This document shows, piece after piece, positions 34,288 through 43,897 of a stretch of 64,000 nt of DNA. The position numbers and the translations under genes are program-made. Every line of letters starts with the position of its first letter. Positions within the stretch are counted from its first letter, which is position 1. Location: NCBI RefSeq assembly GCF_900113115.1, contig NZ_FOOF01000001.1, forward strand, positions 612,821 through 676,820, read 5' to 3'. The stretch is from Duganella sp. CF458. Lineage in GTDB: Bacteria > Pseudomonadota > Gammaproteobacteria > Burkholderiales > Burkholderiaceae_D. A model generated the notes under the pieces. The model made no database searches. It had not been told where the DNA came from and worked only from the letters and a program-made list of their open reading frames with translations.

Positions 34288-35631
34288 ATGAAAATTCCTG
34301 TCCTCCTCCTTGCCCTTGGTGCGCTTTGCTGCGCGCCCCTGCGCGCCGATCCGGCCCGCTTCACGCCTGCGCAGTTGCAGCAGGACCTGCAATTCGTGCG
34401 CGACGCCATCGCAAGCACCCATCCCGAGCCGGCGCTGCGCTCGGGCCAGCAAGCCTACGATCAAGCCTTCCTCGCAGCGCGCGGCAAGCTGGAACAGCCC
34501 ATGTCGCGCGACGAAGCATGGCGCGTGCTGGCGGCCATGAATCCCGTTTTCAACGATGCCCACCTCGGCGTCATTTTCCCCGACTGGCGGGCGGAAACCC
34601 GGGCGCACCTGCAGGCGGGCGGCACGCTATTTCCATTCGAAGTAGTGATCGATGGCCGGCAACGCTTGCGCATCGTCGACGCGCTGGGCGGCGGCACGAC
34701 CGCGCTGGCCGGCCGTGAGATCGAGGCCATCAATGGTGTGCCGGCGGCGCGCATCCTGCGCGAACTGGGCGCGCTGGTGCATGGCGATACGCCGGCCTTC
34801 CGCGACAAGCTGCTGGAGCGCCGCTTTTGGCTGTACTACTGGAAGAACTATGGCGCAACCGACCGCTTTACGCTGCAAGCCGGCGGGAAAGCGCTGGAAG
34901 TGCCCGCCGCAACGGCCGTGCCGGTCGCGGTGGCGGGTGAAAAGTCGTTCGAGCAAACTTTCCAGTTCCGCATGCTGCCAGGCGGTGCCGGGCTGCTGAC
35001 CGTCAACCAGTTCGGCTGGCCGGACAAGCAGCGCTTCTACGATTTCACCGAACGCGCTTTTACCACCTTGCGCGATGCCGGTGCGCAGACGCTGTTGATC
35101 GACGTGCGTGAAAACGGCGGCGGCGATGACGATATGTGGAAGACCGGCATCCTGCGCTATATTGCGGACAAACCCTATCGCAACGGTTCCAGCTATGTGA
35201 AGAAGGTGCTGGAGGGGCGCGCCGGCCCCGGCGAAAAAGTGGGCGACATCGTCGCCGGCAACGTCGATAACTGGGTACAGCCTGAGCCTGCGCATCCGCT
35301 GCATTTCGACGGCAAGGTGTTCGTGCTGGTAGGGGACCTGACGTATTCGTCCGCCATCCTGTTCAGCAATACGGTGCAGGACCACGGCTTCGCCAAGCTG
35401 GTTGGCGCTGGCGGTTATGCCTATGTGCGACAGACCGGCGGCACGCAGAAGCAGCACGTACTGCCGAACACCGGGCTGGAAGTCGTGGTGCCGCGCTTCG
35501 TGCTCGATCGCCCTTCAGGTAAGCGCGAACCGGCCCTGGTGCAGCCGGATATCGTGCTGACCGACGATCCCTTCGATCGCAACGCGCTGGTCAAGGCGCT
35601 CCTACGGCATCCTGCCGCAACAGCGAATTGA
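34288..35631 (+). CDS. S41-family (tail-specific) serine protease-like protein, exported
   Basis: The 447-residue protein has a signal peptide (MKIPVLLLALGALCCAPLRA). The S41 core includes LLIDVRENGGGDDDMWK, the nucleophile Ser in DLTYSSAILFSN, and a downstream GAGGYAYVRQTGG. The PDZ-like region is weak. It probably cleaves peptides in the periplasm. Its last 41 bases overlap the convergent hydrolase gene. Confidence 0.82.
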   Translation: MKIPVLLLALGALCCAPLRADPARFTPAQLQQDLQFVRDAIASTHPEPALRSGQQAYDQAFLAARGKLEQPMSRDEAWRVLAAMNPVFNDAHLGVIFPDWRAETRAHLQAGGTLFPFEVVIDGRQRLRIVDALGGGTTALAGREIEAINGVPAARILRELGALVHGDTPAFRDKLLERRFWLYYWKNYGATDRFTLQAGGKALEVPAATAVPVAVAGEKSFEQTFQFRMLPGGAGLLTVNQFGWPDKQRFYDFTERAFTTLRDAGAQTLLIDVRENGGGDDDMWKTGILRYIADKPYRNGSSYVKKVLEGRAGPGEKVGDIVAGNVDNWVQPEPAHPLHFDGKVFVLVGDLTYSSAILFSNTVQDHGFAKLVGAGGYAYVRQTGGTQKQHVLPNTGLEVVVPRFVLDRPSGKREPALVQPDIVLTDDPFDRNALVKALLRHPAATAN

Positions 35632-37108
35632 AGTAGTTGCGGGCAGCCAGCAGGCAGGGGGCGCCGGCCAGACGGGAATGATAGCTTTCCATCAGCAGCT
35701 CCGTGGCGCTGCGGTCGCTCTTCTCGGCTGCCTCCTCCGCCTTTTTCATGCCCTCGGCACTGATCAGGGCGAAGCTGCGGCGGGCGGTGCTGAATTCATC
35801 CTGTGCGCCCTGCTCTTCCAGGTCGACCACCGTGGGCGGCGCCCCATGCAGGCTGAAATATTCCGCCGCCGCCGTGGCGTTAAAGAAAGGCACCGACGGA
35901 TCCTTGCTGCCGCCGCATAGCAGCAAGGGGCTGTGCGGCGTGTAGTTGCGCAAGTCGTTCTTCAGCATCCATTTGCGCAGGTTGTTGGCGGGCGTGCAGC
36001 CGCCATCATCGCAGGGATGCCGGGCCAGGTCTTGCAGGTAGGCTTCCCGGTAACTGGTACGCACCAGGTGCGGATTGCTGAAGTAGATCGAACTGCCGCT
36101 ACCCTGCGGCTGCGAATCAAGCGCGAACAGCGCCGATTTGGGCAGCTTGCCTTGCTTGAGCAGCTCCTTGCGCGTCATCTTGGTGGGGAACAGGGTCTCG
36201 ATGCCGCTGGCATACTGCAGCTCGTACAGTTCTTCCGGCTTGCTGTAGATGGCGGCGCCGGCACGCTGGGCGGAAGTGGCAATCAAAGGCAGGTAAATGG
36301 TGATGCCGGCGTTCGGCTGGCCGCTGAAGACCATATCGGAAAAGCGTGCCATGGCATACGGACCGGACAGGCCGGCCGCTGCGGTGACCTTGAACTCGCT
36401 GCCCTGCTGCATCGCGCGCTGCGTGGCCAACGTCACATGGCCGCCTTGCGAATAGCCCGCCAGGAATAGCTGCGGCCCTGGACGCACCTTGAGCATCGTC
36501 ATCGCGCTGCGGGCGGCGCGCATGGCGTCGATCATGTCGGCCGATTGCTGCTCGGCGTTCAGGTAGGGGTGATACGGCAGCGAAGAGCCCTCGTAGCCGG
36601 CGTAATTGGGAGCGACAACGATATAGCCTTGCGCGGTGAACAAGGCAGCCACCAGCTTGGCCTCGCCGCGCAGGCGCGCCATATTGTGGTCCTTGGCGGT
36701 CGACGTGCCGTGGGCGTACAGCAGCACGGGACGCGGACCCTGGCAGGCGGGATCCTTGCCCGATGGCAGGATCAATGCGGTGCTGGCGTCGGTCGGTTCG
36801 CCGCCGCCGCCGACGGTGCTGTAACGCAGGCTGTAAGTCGTGATCGTACAGCGCGGCTTGCCGGCCGCTTCAGCCAGCGCGCTACCGGCCTTCTCCAGCA
36901 CTTCGGCCAACATCTCGGGTTCGATGCGCTTGGCGGTGCTGAAAACACCAGTCTCGATGCGGGACAGGGTCGGGCCGGACAGCAGCGTGCCGCGTTCGGG
37001 GACCGACAGCATGGACCGTGAGACGGACGATTCAGCGGCAAAAGTACAAAGCGGAGATGCGGTCAGCATGCCCGCAACACAAGCTGCAACTACCGGAATG
37101 CGGCACAT
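35591..37108 (-). CDS. Secreted alpha/beta hydrolase, lipase-like
   Basis: The 505-residue protein has a signal peptide (VVAACVAGMLTASPLCTFAA). An alpha/beta hydrolase core follows, with VLLYAHGTSTAKDHN (oxyanion region), YIVVAPNYAGYEGS, the nucleophile elbow LFLAGYSQGGH, and a late Asp in CGGSKDPSVPFF. A Cys pair (HPCDDGGC) may form a disulphide. It resembles secretory lipases. Substrate unknown. Confidence 0.82.
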   Translation of the reverse strand: MCRIPVVAACVAGMLTASPLCTFAAESSVSRSMLSVPERGTLLSGPTLSRIETGVFSTAKRIEPEMLAEVLEKAGSALAEAAGKPRCTITTYSLRYSTVGGGGEPTDASTALILPSGKDPACQGPRPVLLYAHGTSTAKDHNMARLRGEAKLVAALFTAQGYIVVAPNYAGYEGSSLPYHPYLNAEQQSADMIDAMRAARSAMTMLKVRPGPQLFLAGYSQGGHVTLATQRAMQQGSEFKVTAAAGLSGPYAMARFSDMVFSGQPNAGITIYLPLIATSAQRAGAAIYSKPEELYELQYASGIETLFPTKMTRKELLKQGKLPKSALFALDSQPQGSGSSIYFSNPHLVRTSYREAYLQDLARHPCDDGGCTPANNLRKWMLKNDLRNYTPHSPLLLCGGSKDPSVPFFNATAAAEYFSLHGAPPTVVDLEEQGAQDEFSTARRSFALISAEGMKKAEEAAEKSDRSATELLMESYHSRLAGAPCLLAARNYFNSLLRQDAVGAP

Positions 37109-37386
37109 GTTCAGCCTCCGTGCTCACGTGGGGAATGCCACTTGAGCTGAGTACGCGGCATCCATGACATAAGCATACTCCTCCGGCTCAACGGGCCGCG
37201 CCACAAATCGTCGAGCAATCGTAAGACCGCCATGCACCTGCATGACGCCTTCGCAGGCGCCAAAGCGCAATGTCGTAAATGTCGCCAAGAGACAACACTG
37301 CAGGCATATCCAACGAACGCCGGCTTGTCGCGCATCAAGATTCCCGGTCCCTTGGCATGCCACGATGGCCTCTCATTTCCCCGATA

Positions 37387-37938
37387 ATGGAACCGCCCAT
37401 GGCGACGCACCTGGCTGTCGATCTGAATTCCGGAGGTAGACGGGCCGCGGGGTACGCCACCCCGAAGCAGGACAAGGCACCGCAAGTAATGCACCTGCCT
37501 CCAAAGCGAGTCATCCCGATCGTGTTCCTACCCGGGATCATGGGATCGAACTTGCGCTTGAGCGCAGAACGGCAGCAGCATCTTAACAAGGGAAACAACA
37601 TCGCTTGGCGCCCGGATCGGTTGAATGAAGTGACCGAGTTTCTAGAGGCGGCACCCATCCGACGCCAATTACAACTGGATCCTCGCACGACTGAGGTGGA
37701 TAGCTACGACGACGGGCATGCTTCGACAGGTAATGCGACGGAAAGCGCGGGTATGCGCCAGGATCACAGCAAGGTCAGGGTGGCACTGCGGTTCGAGGTG
37801 GACTCTCCCCTGCTGTCCGACGATCCGCCTACCTGTACACCTCGCCGAACCAAAAAGAAAAGGCGCGGGCACGAGGTTGGGGCGAAGTACTCTTCGGCAG
37901 TTACCGTCATATTCTGGAACGCTGCGAACAGCATTTGA
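37387..37938 (+). CDS. tle4: Tle4/TplE-like type VI lipase effector, N-terminal reading frame
   Basis: This frame encodes the start of a PGAP1-type lipase: RVIPIVFLPGIMGSNLRLS is the N-terminal oxyanion strand. The frame continues to SDDPPTCTPRRTKK near 37857, after which homologous sequence (EKARARGWGEVLFGSYRHIL) resumes in the -1 frame and leads into the next feature; codons after 37857 in this frame are out-of-frame tail. The start is uncertain between ATG 37387 and 37399, with no clear ribosome site. GC content is visibly lower than in the flanking genes, suggesting transfer. Confidence 0.65.
   Translation: MEPPMATHLAVDLNSGGRRAAGYATPKQDKAPQVMHLPPKRVIPIVFLPGIMGSNLRLSAERQQHLNKGNNIAWRPDRLNEVTEFLEAAPIRRQLQLDPRTTEVDSYDDGHASTGNATESAGMRQDHSKVRVALRFEVDSPLLSDDPPTCTPRRTKKKRRGHEVGAKYSSAVTVIFWNAANSI
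37848..37865 (+). other. -1 frameshift point in the lipase effector gene
   Basis: The purine run CCAAAAAGAAAAGG lies exactly where protein homology passes from one frame to the -1 frame. Reading ACC AAA AAG and then slipping back one base to GAA AAG GCG gives T-K-K-E-K-A-R, joining the two parts seamlessly. The cause may be a one-base deletion, a sequencing error in the A-run, or slippage on AAA-AAG. Confidence 0.75.
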
Positions 37939-39089
37939 ACCGCCCGAAAGCTGACGGTTATTGGGAAGACATCATCGACAAAAATCCCGCGATATGGGGC
38001 GCCGCAGCAAATCCAGCGCTTACGCCACTTACCGCAGGAGAACTCGAAGCTGCCACCAAGGGCTGCATGTTCCCAGTCCATGCCATGGGATACAACTGGC
38101 TGCAATCAAATGCCAGGTCGGCAAAGGTTTTGGCAGAAAGAATTCAGCACTTGATTCTTACTTACAAAGGACAAGGCTTCACCTGCGAAAAAGTCATTCT
38201 CATTACCCATTCGATGGGCGGCTTGGTTGCCCGCGCGTTGATTCATCCGAAGATGGGGAATCTCAAAGACCAAGTACTTGGCATCGTGCATGGCGTGATG
38301 CCTGCGCTCGGGGCGCCAGCTGCGTACAGGCGAATGCGATGCGGCTTCGAAGAAGGTTCGCTAAGAATGAACCCAGCGCCAAAATTCTTGGGCAATTCTG
38401 GCAACGAAGTAACCGCAGTTCTCGGAAATTCACCAGGCGGTTTGCAGCTTCTGCCAAGTTGCGCATATGGAAACGGTTGGTTAGAAGTCCGTAAAAACGG
38501 CATTCTGCTTGATCAGTTTCCAAAGAATGGCGACCCCTATCAAGAAATTTACTGTTTGCGTGGAAAATGGTTCGGGCTGCTTCGAGAAGAATGGCTGAAC
38601 CCAGCCAACAACGCATATGCCGGACTTACGGCCACTATAGATCTCTTGCAGGATGCCCGACAATTCCATCTCGATATTGCAGATACTTTCCACGAACAGA
38701 GCTACGGGCATTATGGCGCTGATACGTTGCGTGCGTCGTGGGAACGTATCGTCTGGAATTTAAGCGGTTCCTTAGCGGATTCAGCCTGGGCGGACTATCG
38801 CATCACCAATGACAGTATGAAGGGAAAACTTACTCTTGCAGGGACGACGGCCCGTGGCGGCAAGGTAGCAGGGATCCACGTTGAATTAGGTCCGTCGCAA
38901 GGCGCCGGCGATCAAACAGTCCCTTTACGTTCATCAGACAGGCAACTCTTGAGCGGACGCTTCAAGGCAATTTTTCGTCAGACTGGTTATGAGCATCAAA
39001 ATAGCTATAGCAGCACCGCAGTCTTACACTCCACTCTGTTTTCTATCGTCAGGATTGCCGCCACTATGAATTGGAAAGATGATGCGTGA
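37935..39089 (+). CDS. tle4: Tle4/TplE-like type VI lipase effector, C-terminal reading frame
   Basis: This frame carries the catalytic part. MGYNWLQSNARSAKVLAERI is followed by the nucleophile elbow VILITHSMGGLVARALIHP, then a GAPAAYRRM block, and ends with GAGDQTVPLRSSDRQ (catalytic Asp region) and a late His (YEHQNSYSS). Coding homology actually begins upstream, near 37857, so ATG 37935 is probably not a true start. In the joined form the protein would be about 567 residues. P. aeruginosa TplE/Tle4 is a periplasm-targeted phospholipase with this PGAP1 fold. The immunity gene follows with an 11-base overlap. Confidence 0.72.
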   Translation: MNRPKADGYWEDIIDKNPAIWGAAANPALTPLTAGELEAATKGCMFPVHAMGYNWLQSNARSAKVLAERIQHLILTYKGQGFTCEKVILITHSMGGLVARALIHPKMGNLKDQVLGIVHGVMPALGAPAAYRRMRCGFEEGSLRMNPAPKFLGNSGNEVTAVLGNSPGGLQLLPSCAYGNGWLEVRKNGILLDQFPKNGDPYQEIYCLRGKWFGLLREEWLNPANNAYAGLTATIDLLQDARQFHLDIADTFHEQSYGHYGADTLRASWERIVWNLSGSLADSAWADYRITNDSMKGKLTLAGTTARGGKVAGIHVELGPSQGAGDQTVPLRSSDRQLLSGRFKAIFRQTGYEHQNSYSSTAVLHSTLFSIVRIAATMNWKDDA

Positions 39090-40170
39090 CTCACTCCGGA
39101 TAAAGATGTGCTCTCTCTTAGCGTTGCTGCTTGTATCCAACCAAACATTCGCGGCAGATAAGCGTAAAGCAATGGAGAAAAATATGACCGTCATCACAAA
39201 ACGGATTGACCAGATCAAAGGCGAAAAACGAACCATCTGCCTGGGCAGGTTCCTGATCGACGTGCCCAAAAATGCTGAAGTCGTTTATGGACCTGCGCGT
39301 GTGCCGGTTTATCTTTCACGGCTTGAAGGCGAAGGAAGAAACATGGAGGCTACCTTGAAGCGGGCTACAGCCACAGTTTCATCTCAACTAAAATATGCGG
39401 ACGAAGAGCTGAACGGTCAAAATTCGATGCTAGGCAAAATACTTGCTGGGGCCGGCGAATTTCATAAAATGGTCTTCGACGTCGACAGAGCTGTCGGCTC
39501 CTACTACAACGTTCGATCCTATATTCGCATTGGAAAAGATCTTTACCTACAAGAGTATCCGGTCAGTGGTAAGGACAGCACATACCTCGAAGCGACCGAC
39601 CTCTTAACAGAAGTTGCCCGTTCCTTGCGCAGCCGTGCAGACGATGAAATTCCGAATGAACCAGGCGTTTGTCTGGATGGAGCCTTCTTGCGCGAGCCGT
39701 CGCGCTACATGCTGGAAGAAGTCACATTGGGCATCCGTTTGAAGGAGTTCCCTGACGTCCACATGGCAATCGAAATGACGAAGAAGGACATCTTCATCGA
39801 ATCGGACGCCTTGGAGCCAAGGATGATCCGTGCGAAACAGGCCGCAATCAAGTCCGGTATGGGGAAGTGGTACTCGCAGATTAAATTGCTACGCAGCGGC
39901 TACCGCCAGCTAGGCGGTTGGCATGGTTTCGAAGTCCTGGCGCATAAGCCAGCGCAGAAGCATGAAGGCGAGAACCACGAATTTGCCTTCCAAAGCCACG
40001 GCGAGCCCAAGAATCCCTTGTTGCCAGTACTTCAGATTGAACTTCACACCGGGGTCAAAGGCAACACAACTGGCAGCACAAAGCCTTCAATCACCGATGA
40101 GGAAGCCATATCACTGTGGGACACCGTTATCGGCTCAATCAGGCCCCGACCGATGGCAGTGCATCCCTAG
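39079..40170 (+). CDS. tli4: Tli4-family type VI immunity protein
   Basis: The 363-residue protein has a signal peptide (MCSLLALLLVSNQTFAADKR), placing it in the periplasm where the lipase acts. The block TICLGRFLIDVPKNAEVVYG is typical of the Tli4 N-terminal domain, and GWHGFEVLAHKPA...HEFAF belongs to the C-terminal domain. It should bind and block the phospholipase encoded just upstream, as PA1509 does for TplE. The start could be ATG 39079 or 39082; both overlap the effector end. Confidence 0.82.
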   Translation: MMRDSLRIKMCSLLALLLVSNQTFAADKRKAMEKNMTVITKRIDQIKGEKRTICLGRFLIDVPKNAEVVYGPARVPVYLSRLEGEGRNMEATLKRATATVSSQLKYADEELNGQNSMLGKILAGAGEFHKMVFDVDRAVGSYYNVRSYIRIGKDLYLQEYPVSGKDSTYLEATDLLTEVARSLRSRADDEIPNEPGVCLDGAFLREPSRYMLEEVTLGIRLKEFPDVHMAIEMTKKDIFIESDALEPRMIRAKQAAIKSGMGKWYSQIKLLRSGYRQLGGWHGFEVLAHKPAQKHEGENHEFAFQSHGEPKNPLLPVLQIELHTGVKGNTTGSTKPSITDEEAISLWDTVIGSIRPRPMAVHP

Positions 40171-40184
40171 CCGGCATCGCCGGT

Positions 40185-41198
40185 TCAGGATTTCAGGAAA
40201 CGCTCAATAATGCCAGTCGAACCGAAGGCGGCGCGGCGCAGGCGGTCGTTAACGCCCAGCCAGGCATCGTCGCTCGGTGGTGTTTCCACGAGAATCAGCT
40301 CGACCTGCTGCTGGTCCATCGCGCGCAACGCGGCATACACACCATAAGCATACCCTTTTGGCTCGGCCGGGAGCGCCACATTTGGTAGAGAGAGCGCAAA
40401 CGGCGAGTAGTGGATCAGCGCGGCACACCGCCCTCGCAGCGTAAGTTCTGCAAGGGTTTTTTCGATGTCGCCAGTCGGCAACAGTGCCACCGGCGCCTTC
40501 GGCGCGTAATGCGATTCCAGCGTGCCGGAAGCGCGCGGCGCGGCCTGGTCAGGCTGGCGCGGCATGGTGCCGATCACGTCGGCGATCTGCTGCGCGGTGA
40601 TGTGGCCGGGACGCAGCAGCACCGGGCCGTGCGTGGCCAGGCGCGACAGGTCGAGGATGGTCGATTCAATGCCAACCTGGCTCGAGCCGCCATCGAGGAT
40701 GGCCGCCAGGCGCGGGTCGTCGCCGAATTCGTCATGCACGTGCTGGGCAGTGGTCGGGCTGACATTGCCGAACTTGTTAGCCGATGGCGCAGCCACGCCG
40801 CCCTTGCCTTCCTTGAATGCTTGCAGCAGTTGCATGGCAACCGGGTGCGACGGGCAGCGGATGCCGACCGTATCCTGGCCGCCGGAAACGGCGTCGGGAA
40901 TGTGGGCATTGCGTTTCAGGATCAGGGTCAACGGGCCGGGCCAGAAGGCGCGCGCCAGGGCGCGCGCTTCATCGGGTACCTCGGTGGTCCAGTAATCGAT
41001 GTCGGCACCGGGGGCGACGTGCACGATCACCGGATGGTCTTGCGGGCGGCCTTTGGCAGCATAAATCTTGGCGACGGCGGCCGGGTTCTCGGCATCCGCA
41101 CCGAGGCCGTACACGGTCTCGGTGGGGAAGGCGACCAGGTCGCCATTCGCCAGCGCGGCTGCCGCGCCGGCGATATCGCGGGATGCTGCGTCGGTCAT
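40185..41198 (-). CDS. L-threonylcarbamoyladenylate synthase (Sua5/YrdC family)
   Basis: The 337-residue protein has the YrdC domain with [35 protein letters not shown] and [13 protein letters not shown], plus the C-terminal Sua5 domain ([14 protein letters not shown]). It makes threonylcarbamoyl-AMP for the t6A tRNA modification, the same pathway in which TcdA (14.5 kb) acts. Its ATG overlaps the purK stop (ATGA). The frame extends further upstream, but homology starts at MTDAASRDI. Confidence 0.93.
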   Translation of the reverse strand: MTDAASRDIAGAAAALANGDLVAFPTETVYGLGADAENPAAVAKIYAAKGRPQDHPVIVHVAPGADIDYWTTEVPDEARALARAFWPGPLTLILKRNAHIPDAVSGGQDTVGIRCPSHPVAMQLLQAFKEGKGGVAAPSANKFGNVSPTTAQHVHDEFGDDPRLAAILDGGSSQVGIESTILDLSRLATHGPVLLRPGHITAQQIADVIGTMPRQPDQAAPRASGTLESHYAPKAPVALLPTGDIEKTLAELTLRGRCAALIHYSPFALSLPNVALPAEPKGYAYGVYAALRAMDQQQVELILVETPPSDDAWLGVNDRLRRAAFGSTGIIERFLKS

Positions 41199-42361
41199 GC
41201 TTCGATCCCGAGGACGGCGCAGGCGGCATGGAGGTGCTGCTGCGCTTCGGCCAGCGTCGGCGCAACGAAGGTCAGGTGACCCATCTTGCGGGCGCGGCGC
41301 GGTTCTTCCTTGCCGTACAGGTGCAGGTTGGCGCCTGGCAGGGCCAGTACCTGGTCCCACGCAGGTTCACGCACATCGTCGCCTTCGTACCAGATGTCGC
41401 CGAGGATGTTCAGCATGACTGCCGGCGAATGCTGGCGCACATCGCCGAGCGGCAGGCCGGCCATGGCACGCACCTGCTGTGCGAACTGGCTGGTGACGCA
41501 GGCGTCGATCGTGTAGTGGCCGCTGTTATGCGGACGCGGCGCCATCTCGTTGACCACCAGCGAACCATCGGCCAGCACGAAGAACTCGATGCACAGGACG
41601 CCCACGTAGCCCAGTTCCGCCACGATGGCCTTCGCTGCCGCTTGCGCCTTGGCAGCGCAATCGCCGGTGATGTTCGGGCCCGGTACGGTAGTCGTGAACA
41701 GGATGCCGTCGCGGTGCACGTTTTCGGCGATCGGGTAAACCACCGAGGCGCCGTCGGCACCGCGTGCGGTCAGCACGGATACCTCGTACGCCAGCGGCAG
41801 CATCTTCTCCAGCAGGCAGGTCACCTGGCCCATGCCATCAAAGGCGGCACGCACGTCGTCGCGCGATTTCACGCGCACCTGGCCCTTGCCGTCGTAGCCC
41901 ATGCGGACAGTCTTCAGGATGCCCGGCAGCAGGTCCTCGCTGATGGCGTCGATATCGGCGTCGGTGGCGATCACTTTATGCGGCGCCGGCATCACGCCCG
42001 ACTTGGCGGCGCTGGCAACAAAGAAGCTCTTCTCCGCAATGCGGTCCTGCGCCACGGACACGCCGTGGGCATTCGGCGCCACGAAGACCGATTGCGCCAG
42101 GCGCGACAGGCTGTCGGCCGGCACGTTCTCGAACTCGGTGGTGACGGCCACGCATTGCGCAGCCAGTGCATCGAGGCCGGCGGCATCGTTGTAGCCGGCA
42201 TTGATCAGGCGATTCGCCGCCTGTCCCGCAGGACAGTCGGCGGCCGGCTCCAGCACGGCCACGTTGTAGCCCATGCTCTGCGCAGCGTGCGCGAACATGC
42301 GGCCAAGCTGGCCGCCGCCCATCACGCCCAGCCACGCTGGAGGGTTCTTCACATTACTCAT
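41195..42361 (-). CDS. purK: 5-(carboxyamino)imidazole ribonucleotide synthase PurK
   Basis: The 388-residue ATP-grasp enzyme has [19 protein letters not shown] at the N-terminus, [11 protein letters not shown] in the ATP-grasp fold, and [18 protein letters not shown] near the active site. It carboxylates AIR to N5-CAIR in purine synthesis. It overlaps purE by 4 bases (ATGA) and is in an operon purC-purE-purK-sua5. Confidence 0.96.
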   Translation of the reverse strand: MSNVKNPPAWLGVMGGGQLGRMFAHAAQSMGYNVAVLEPAADCPAGQAANRLINAGYNDAAGLDALAAQCVAVTTEFENVPADSLSRLAQSVFVAPNAHGVSVAQDRIAEKSFFVASAAKSGVMPAPHKVIATDADIDAISEDLLPGILKTVRMGYDGKGQVRVKSRDDVRAAFDGMGQVTCLLEKMLPLAYEVSVLTARGADGASVVYPIAENVHRDGILFTTTVPGPNITGDCAAKAQAAAKAIVAELGYVGVLCIEFFVLADGSLVVNEMAPRPHNSGHYTIDACVTSQFAQQVRAMAGLPLGDVRQHSPAVMLNILGDIWYEGDDVREPAWDQVLALPGANLHLYGKEEPRRARKMGHLTFVAPTLAEAQQHLHAACAVLGIEA

Positions 42362-42864
42362 ACAGGCAAAACCATTGCTTTAGCGGCCGCGGTCTGGGAC
42401 ACGCGGAATTCTTCCAGTTTGGCGGCCAGCGCGTCGTCGGTGGTGGCGATGATCGCCACCGCGGTCAGGCCCGCGTTGGCAGCGCCAGCCTCGCCGATGG
42501 CGAAGGTCGACACCGGCACGCCCTTCGGCATCTGCACGATGGACAGCAGCGAGTCTTCGCCGCGCAGGTACTTGGACGGAACAGGCACGCCCAGCACCGG
42601 CACGATGGTCATGGCAGCGACCATGCCCGGCAGGTGGGCCGCGCCGCCGGCGCCGGCGATGATGGCGCGCAGGCCTCGGGCGCGGGCGCTCTTGGCGTAG
42701 GCATACATTTCGTCCGGCATGCGGTGGGCGGAGATCACTTGCGCTTCATACGGTACGCCGAACTGCTTCAGCATGTCGACGGCGTTCTTCATCACGTCCC
42801 AGTCCGAGGACGAGCCCATGATGATGCCGACCAACGGTTTGCTCATTGGCTGATTCTCTGGCAT
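42358..42864 (-). CDS. purE: N5-carboxyaminoimidazole ribonucleotide mutase PurE
   Basis: The protein has the PurE signature [30 protein letters not shown] and the [14 protein letters not shown] loop. It converts N5-CAIR to CAIR after PurK. ATG 42864 has GAAGG eight bases upstream and gives 168 residues; the classical start MSKPLVG is at 42846 (162 residues). The purC stop is 3 bases upstream. Confidence 0.95.
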   Translation of the reverse strand: MPENQPMSKPLVGIIMGSSSDWDVMKNAVDMLKQFGVPYEAQVISAHRMPDEMYAYAKSARARGLRAIIAGAGGAAHLPGMVAAMTIVPVLGVPVPSKYLRGEDSLLSIVQMPKGVPVSTFAIGEAGAANAGLTAVAIIATTDDALAAKLEEFRVSQTAAAKAMVLPV

Positions 42865-42867
42865 GGC

Positions 42868-43764
42868 TTATACCTTCAGCTTTTCGCCGGTCAGACGTTC
42901 GATGGCTTCGAAGTACTTGGCCTGGGTTTTTTCAATCACTTCCGCCGGCAGGGCTGGTGCCGGTGGGGTCTTGTTCCAGTCCTTCAGGGTTTCCAAGTAG
43001 TCGCGCACGAACTGCTTGTCGTAGGACGGAGGGGAGATGCCGGGACGGTAGGAGTCCGCCGGCCAGAAGCGCGAGGAATCGGCGGTCAGGACTTCGTCCA
43101 TCAGGTGCAGGACGCCGTTGTCGTCCAGGCCGAACTCGAACTTGGTGTCGGCGATGATGATGCCTTTGGTGGCCGCGTAGTCGGCAGCGGTGGTGTACAG
43201 CTTGATTGCCACTGCGCGGATCTTGGCGGCCAGTTCGGCGCCGATTTTCTGTTCCATCTCTTCGAAGGAGATGTTTTCGTCGTGCTCACCCAGGTCGGCC
43301 TTGGCGGCCGGGGTGAAGATTGGTTCCGGCAGTTTGTCGGCTTGCTGCAGGCCTTCCGGCAGCTTGATGCCGCAGATCGCGCCGCTGGCCTGGTAGTCTT
43401 TCCAGCCGGAGCCGATGATGTAGCCGCGTACCACCGCTTCCACCAGGATCGGCTTCAGGCGCTTCGCAACGACTGCGCGGCCTTTGACCTGCTCCACTTC
43501 GTCTTGTGCCACGACCGATTCCGGGCTGACGCCGGTCAGGTGGTTAGGGACGATGTGGCCCAGTTTCTCGAACCAGAAATCGGACATCTGGTTCAGGACC
43601 ATGCCTTTGCCGGGGATCGGCTCGTTCATCACGACGTCGAACGCGGACAGGCGGTCGGTGGTGACGATCAGGATCTTGTCGGTGCCGACGGCGTAGTTGT
43701 CGCGCACTTTACCGTGGCCCAGCAGGGGGAGGGATTTGATGGAGGATTTGTACAGGCTGTTCAT
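42868..43764 (-). CDS. purC: Phosphoribosylaminoimidazole-succinocarboxamide synthase PurC
   Basis: The 298-residue enzyme has [47 protein letters not shown] and DTKFEFGLD. It makes SAICAR from CAIR and aspartate. The correct start is MNSLYKSS at 43764: the frame remains open upstream to 43881, but that extension would be translated from the repeat hairpins there (SDPQGQTP) and is not part of the family. Confidence 0.96.
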   Translation of the reverse strand: MNSLYKSSIKSLPLLGHGKVRDNYAVGTDKILIVTTDRLSAFDVVMNEPIPGKGMVLNQMSDFWFEKLGHIVPNHLTGVSPESVVAQDEVEQVKGRAVVAKRLKPILVEAVVRGYIIGSGWKDYQASGAICGIKLPEGLQQADKLPEPIFTPAAKADLGEHDENISFEEMEQKIGAELAAKIRAVAIKLYTTAADYAATKGIIIADTKFEFGLDDNGVLHLMDEVLTADSSRFWPADSYRPGISPPSYDKQFVRDYLETLKDWNKTPPAPALPAEVIEKTQAKYFEAIERLTGEKLKV

Positions 43765-43799
43765 GGCGGGGACTCTGAGATTTTTAGAACCGGTAAACC

Positions 43800-43882
43800 A
43801 GTGTCTGACCCACGGGGTCAGACACTTGGCAAGTTCACGCGGCGCTGGCGCATCAGGTGTCTGACCCTGCGGGTCAGACACC
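43800..43882. repeat. Two GTGTCTGACCC-type hairpins between fba and purC
   Basis: The first hairpin is GTGTCTGACCC-ACG-GGGTCAGACAC (43801-43825, plus one flanking A-T pair). The second is GGTGTCTGACCC-TGC-GGGTCAGACACC (43856-43882). Both arms are perfect. They lie in the fba-purC gap, on the same transcript if the operon is read through. They resemble REP elements moved by RAYT transposases; no RAYT gene is present in the window. Confidence 0.88.
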
Positions 43883-43897
43883 GCTTTGCCGGTTGTA

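Noticed and set aside
37124..37363. 79-codon minus-strand open frame between the secreted hydrolase and the lipase effector
   Set aside because: It has some cysteines but no recognisable family, no good ribosome site, and it lies in the lower-quality start region of both flanking genes; I see no confident gene in 37109-37386.
40817..42700. Long open frame antisense to sua5, purK and purE
   Set aside because: Shadow of three certain housekeeping genes.
43765..43881. Longer N-terminus for purC
   Set aside because: The extension is translated from the hairpin repeats and is absent from the family; MNSLYKSS is the expected start.
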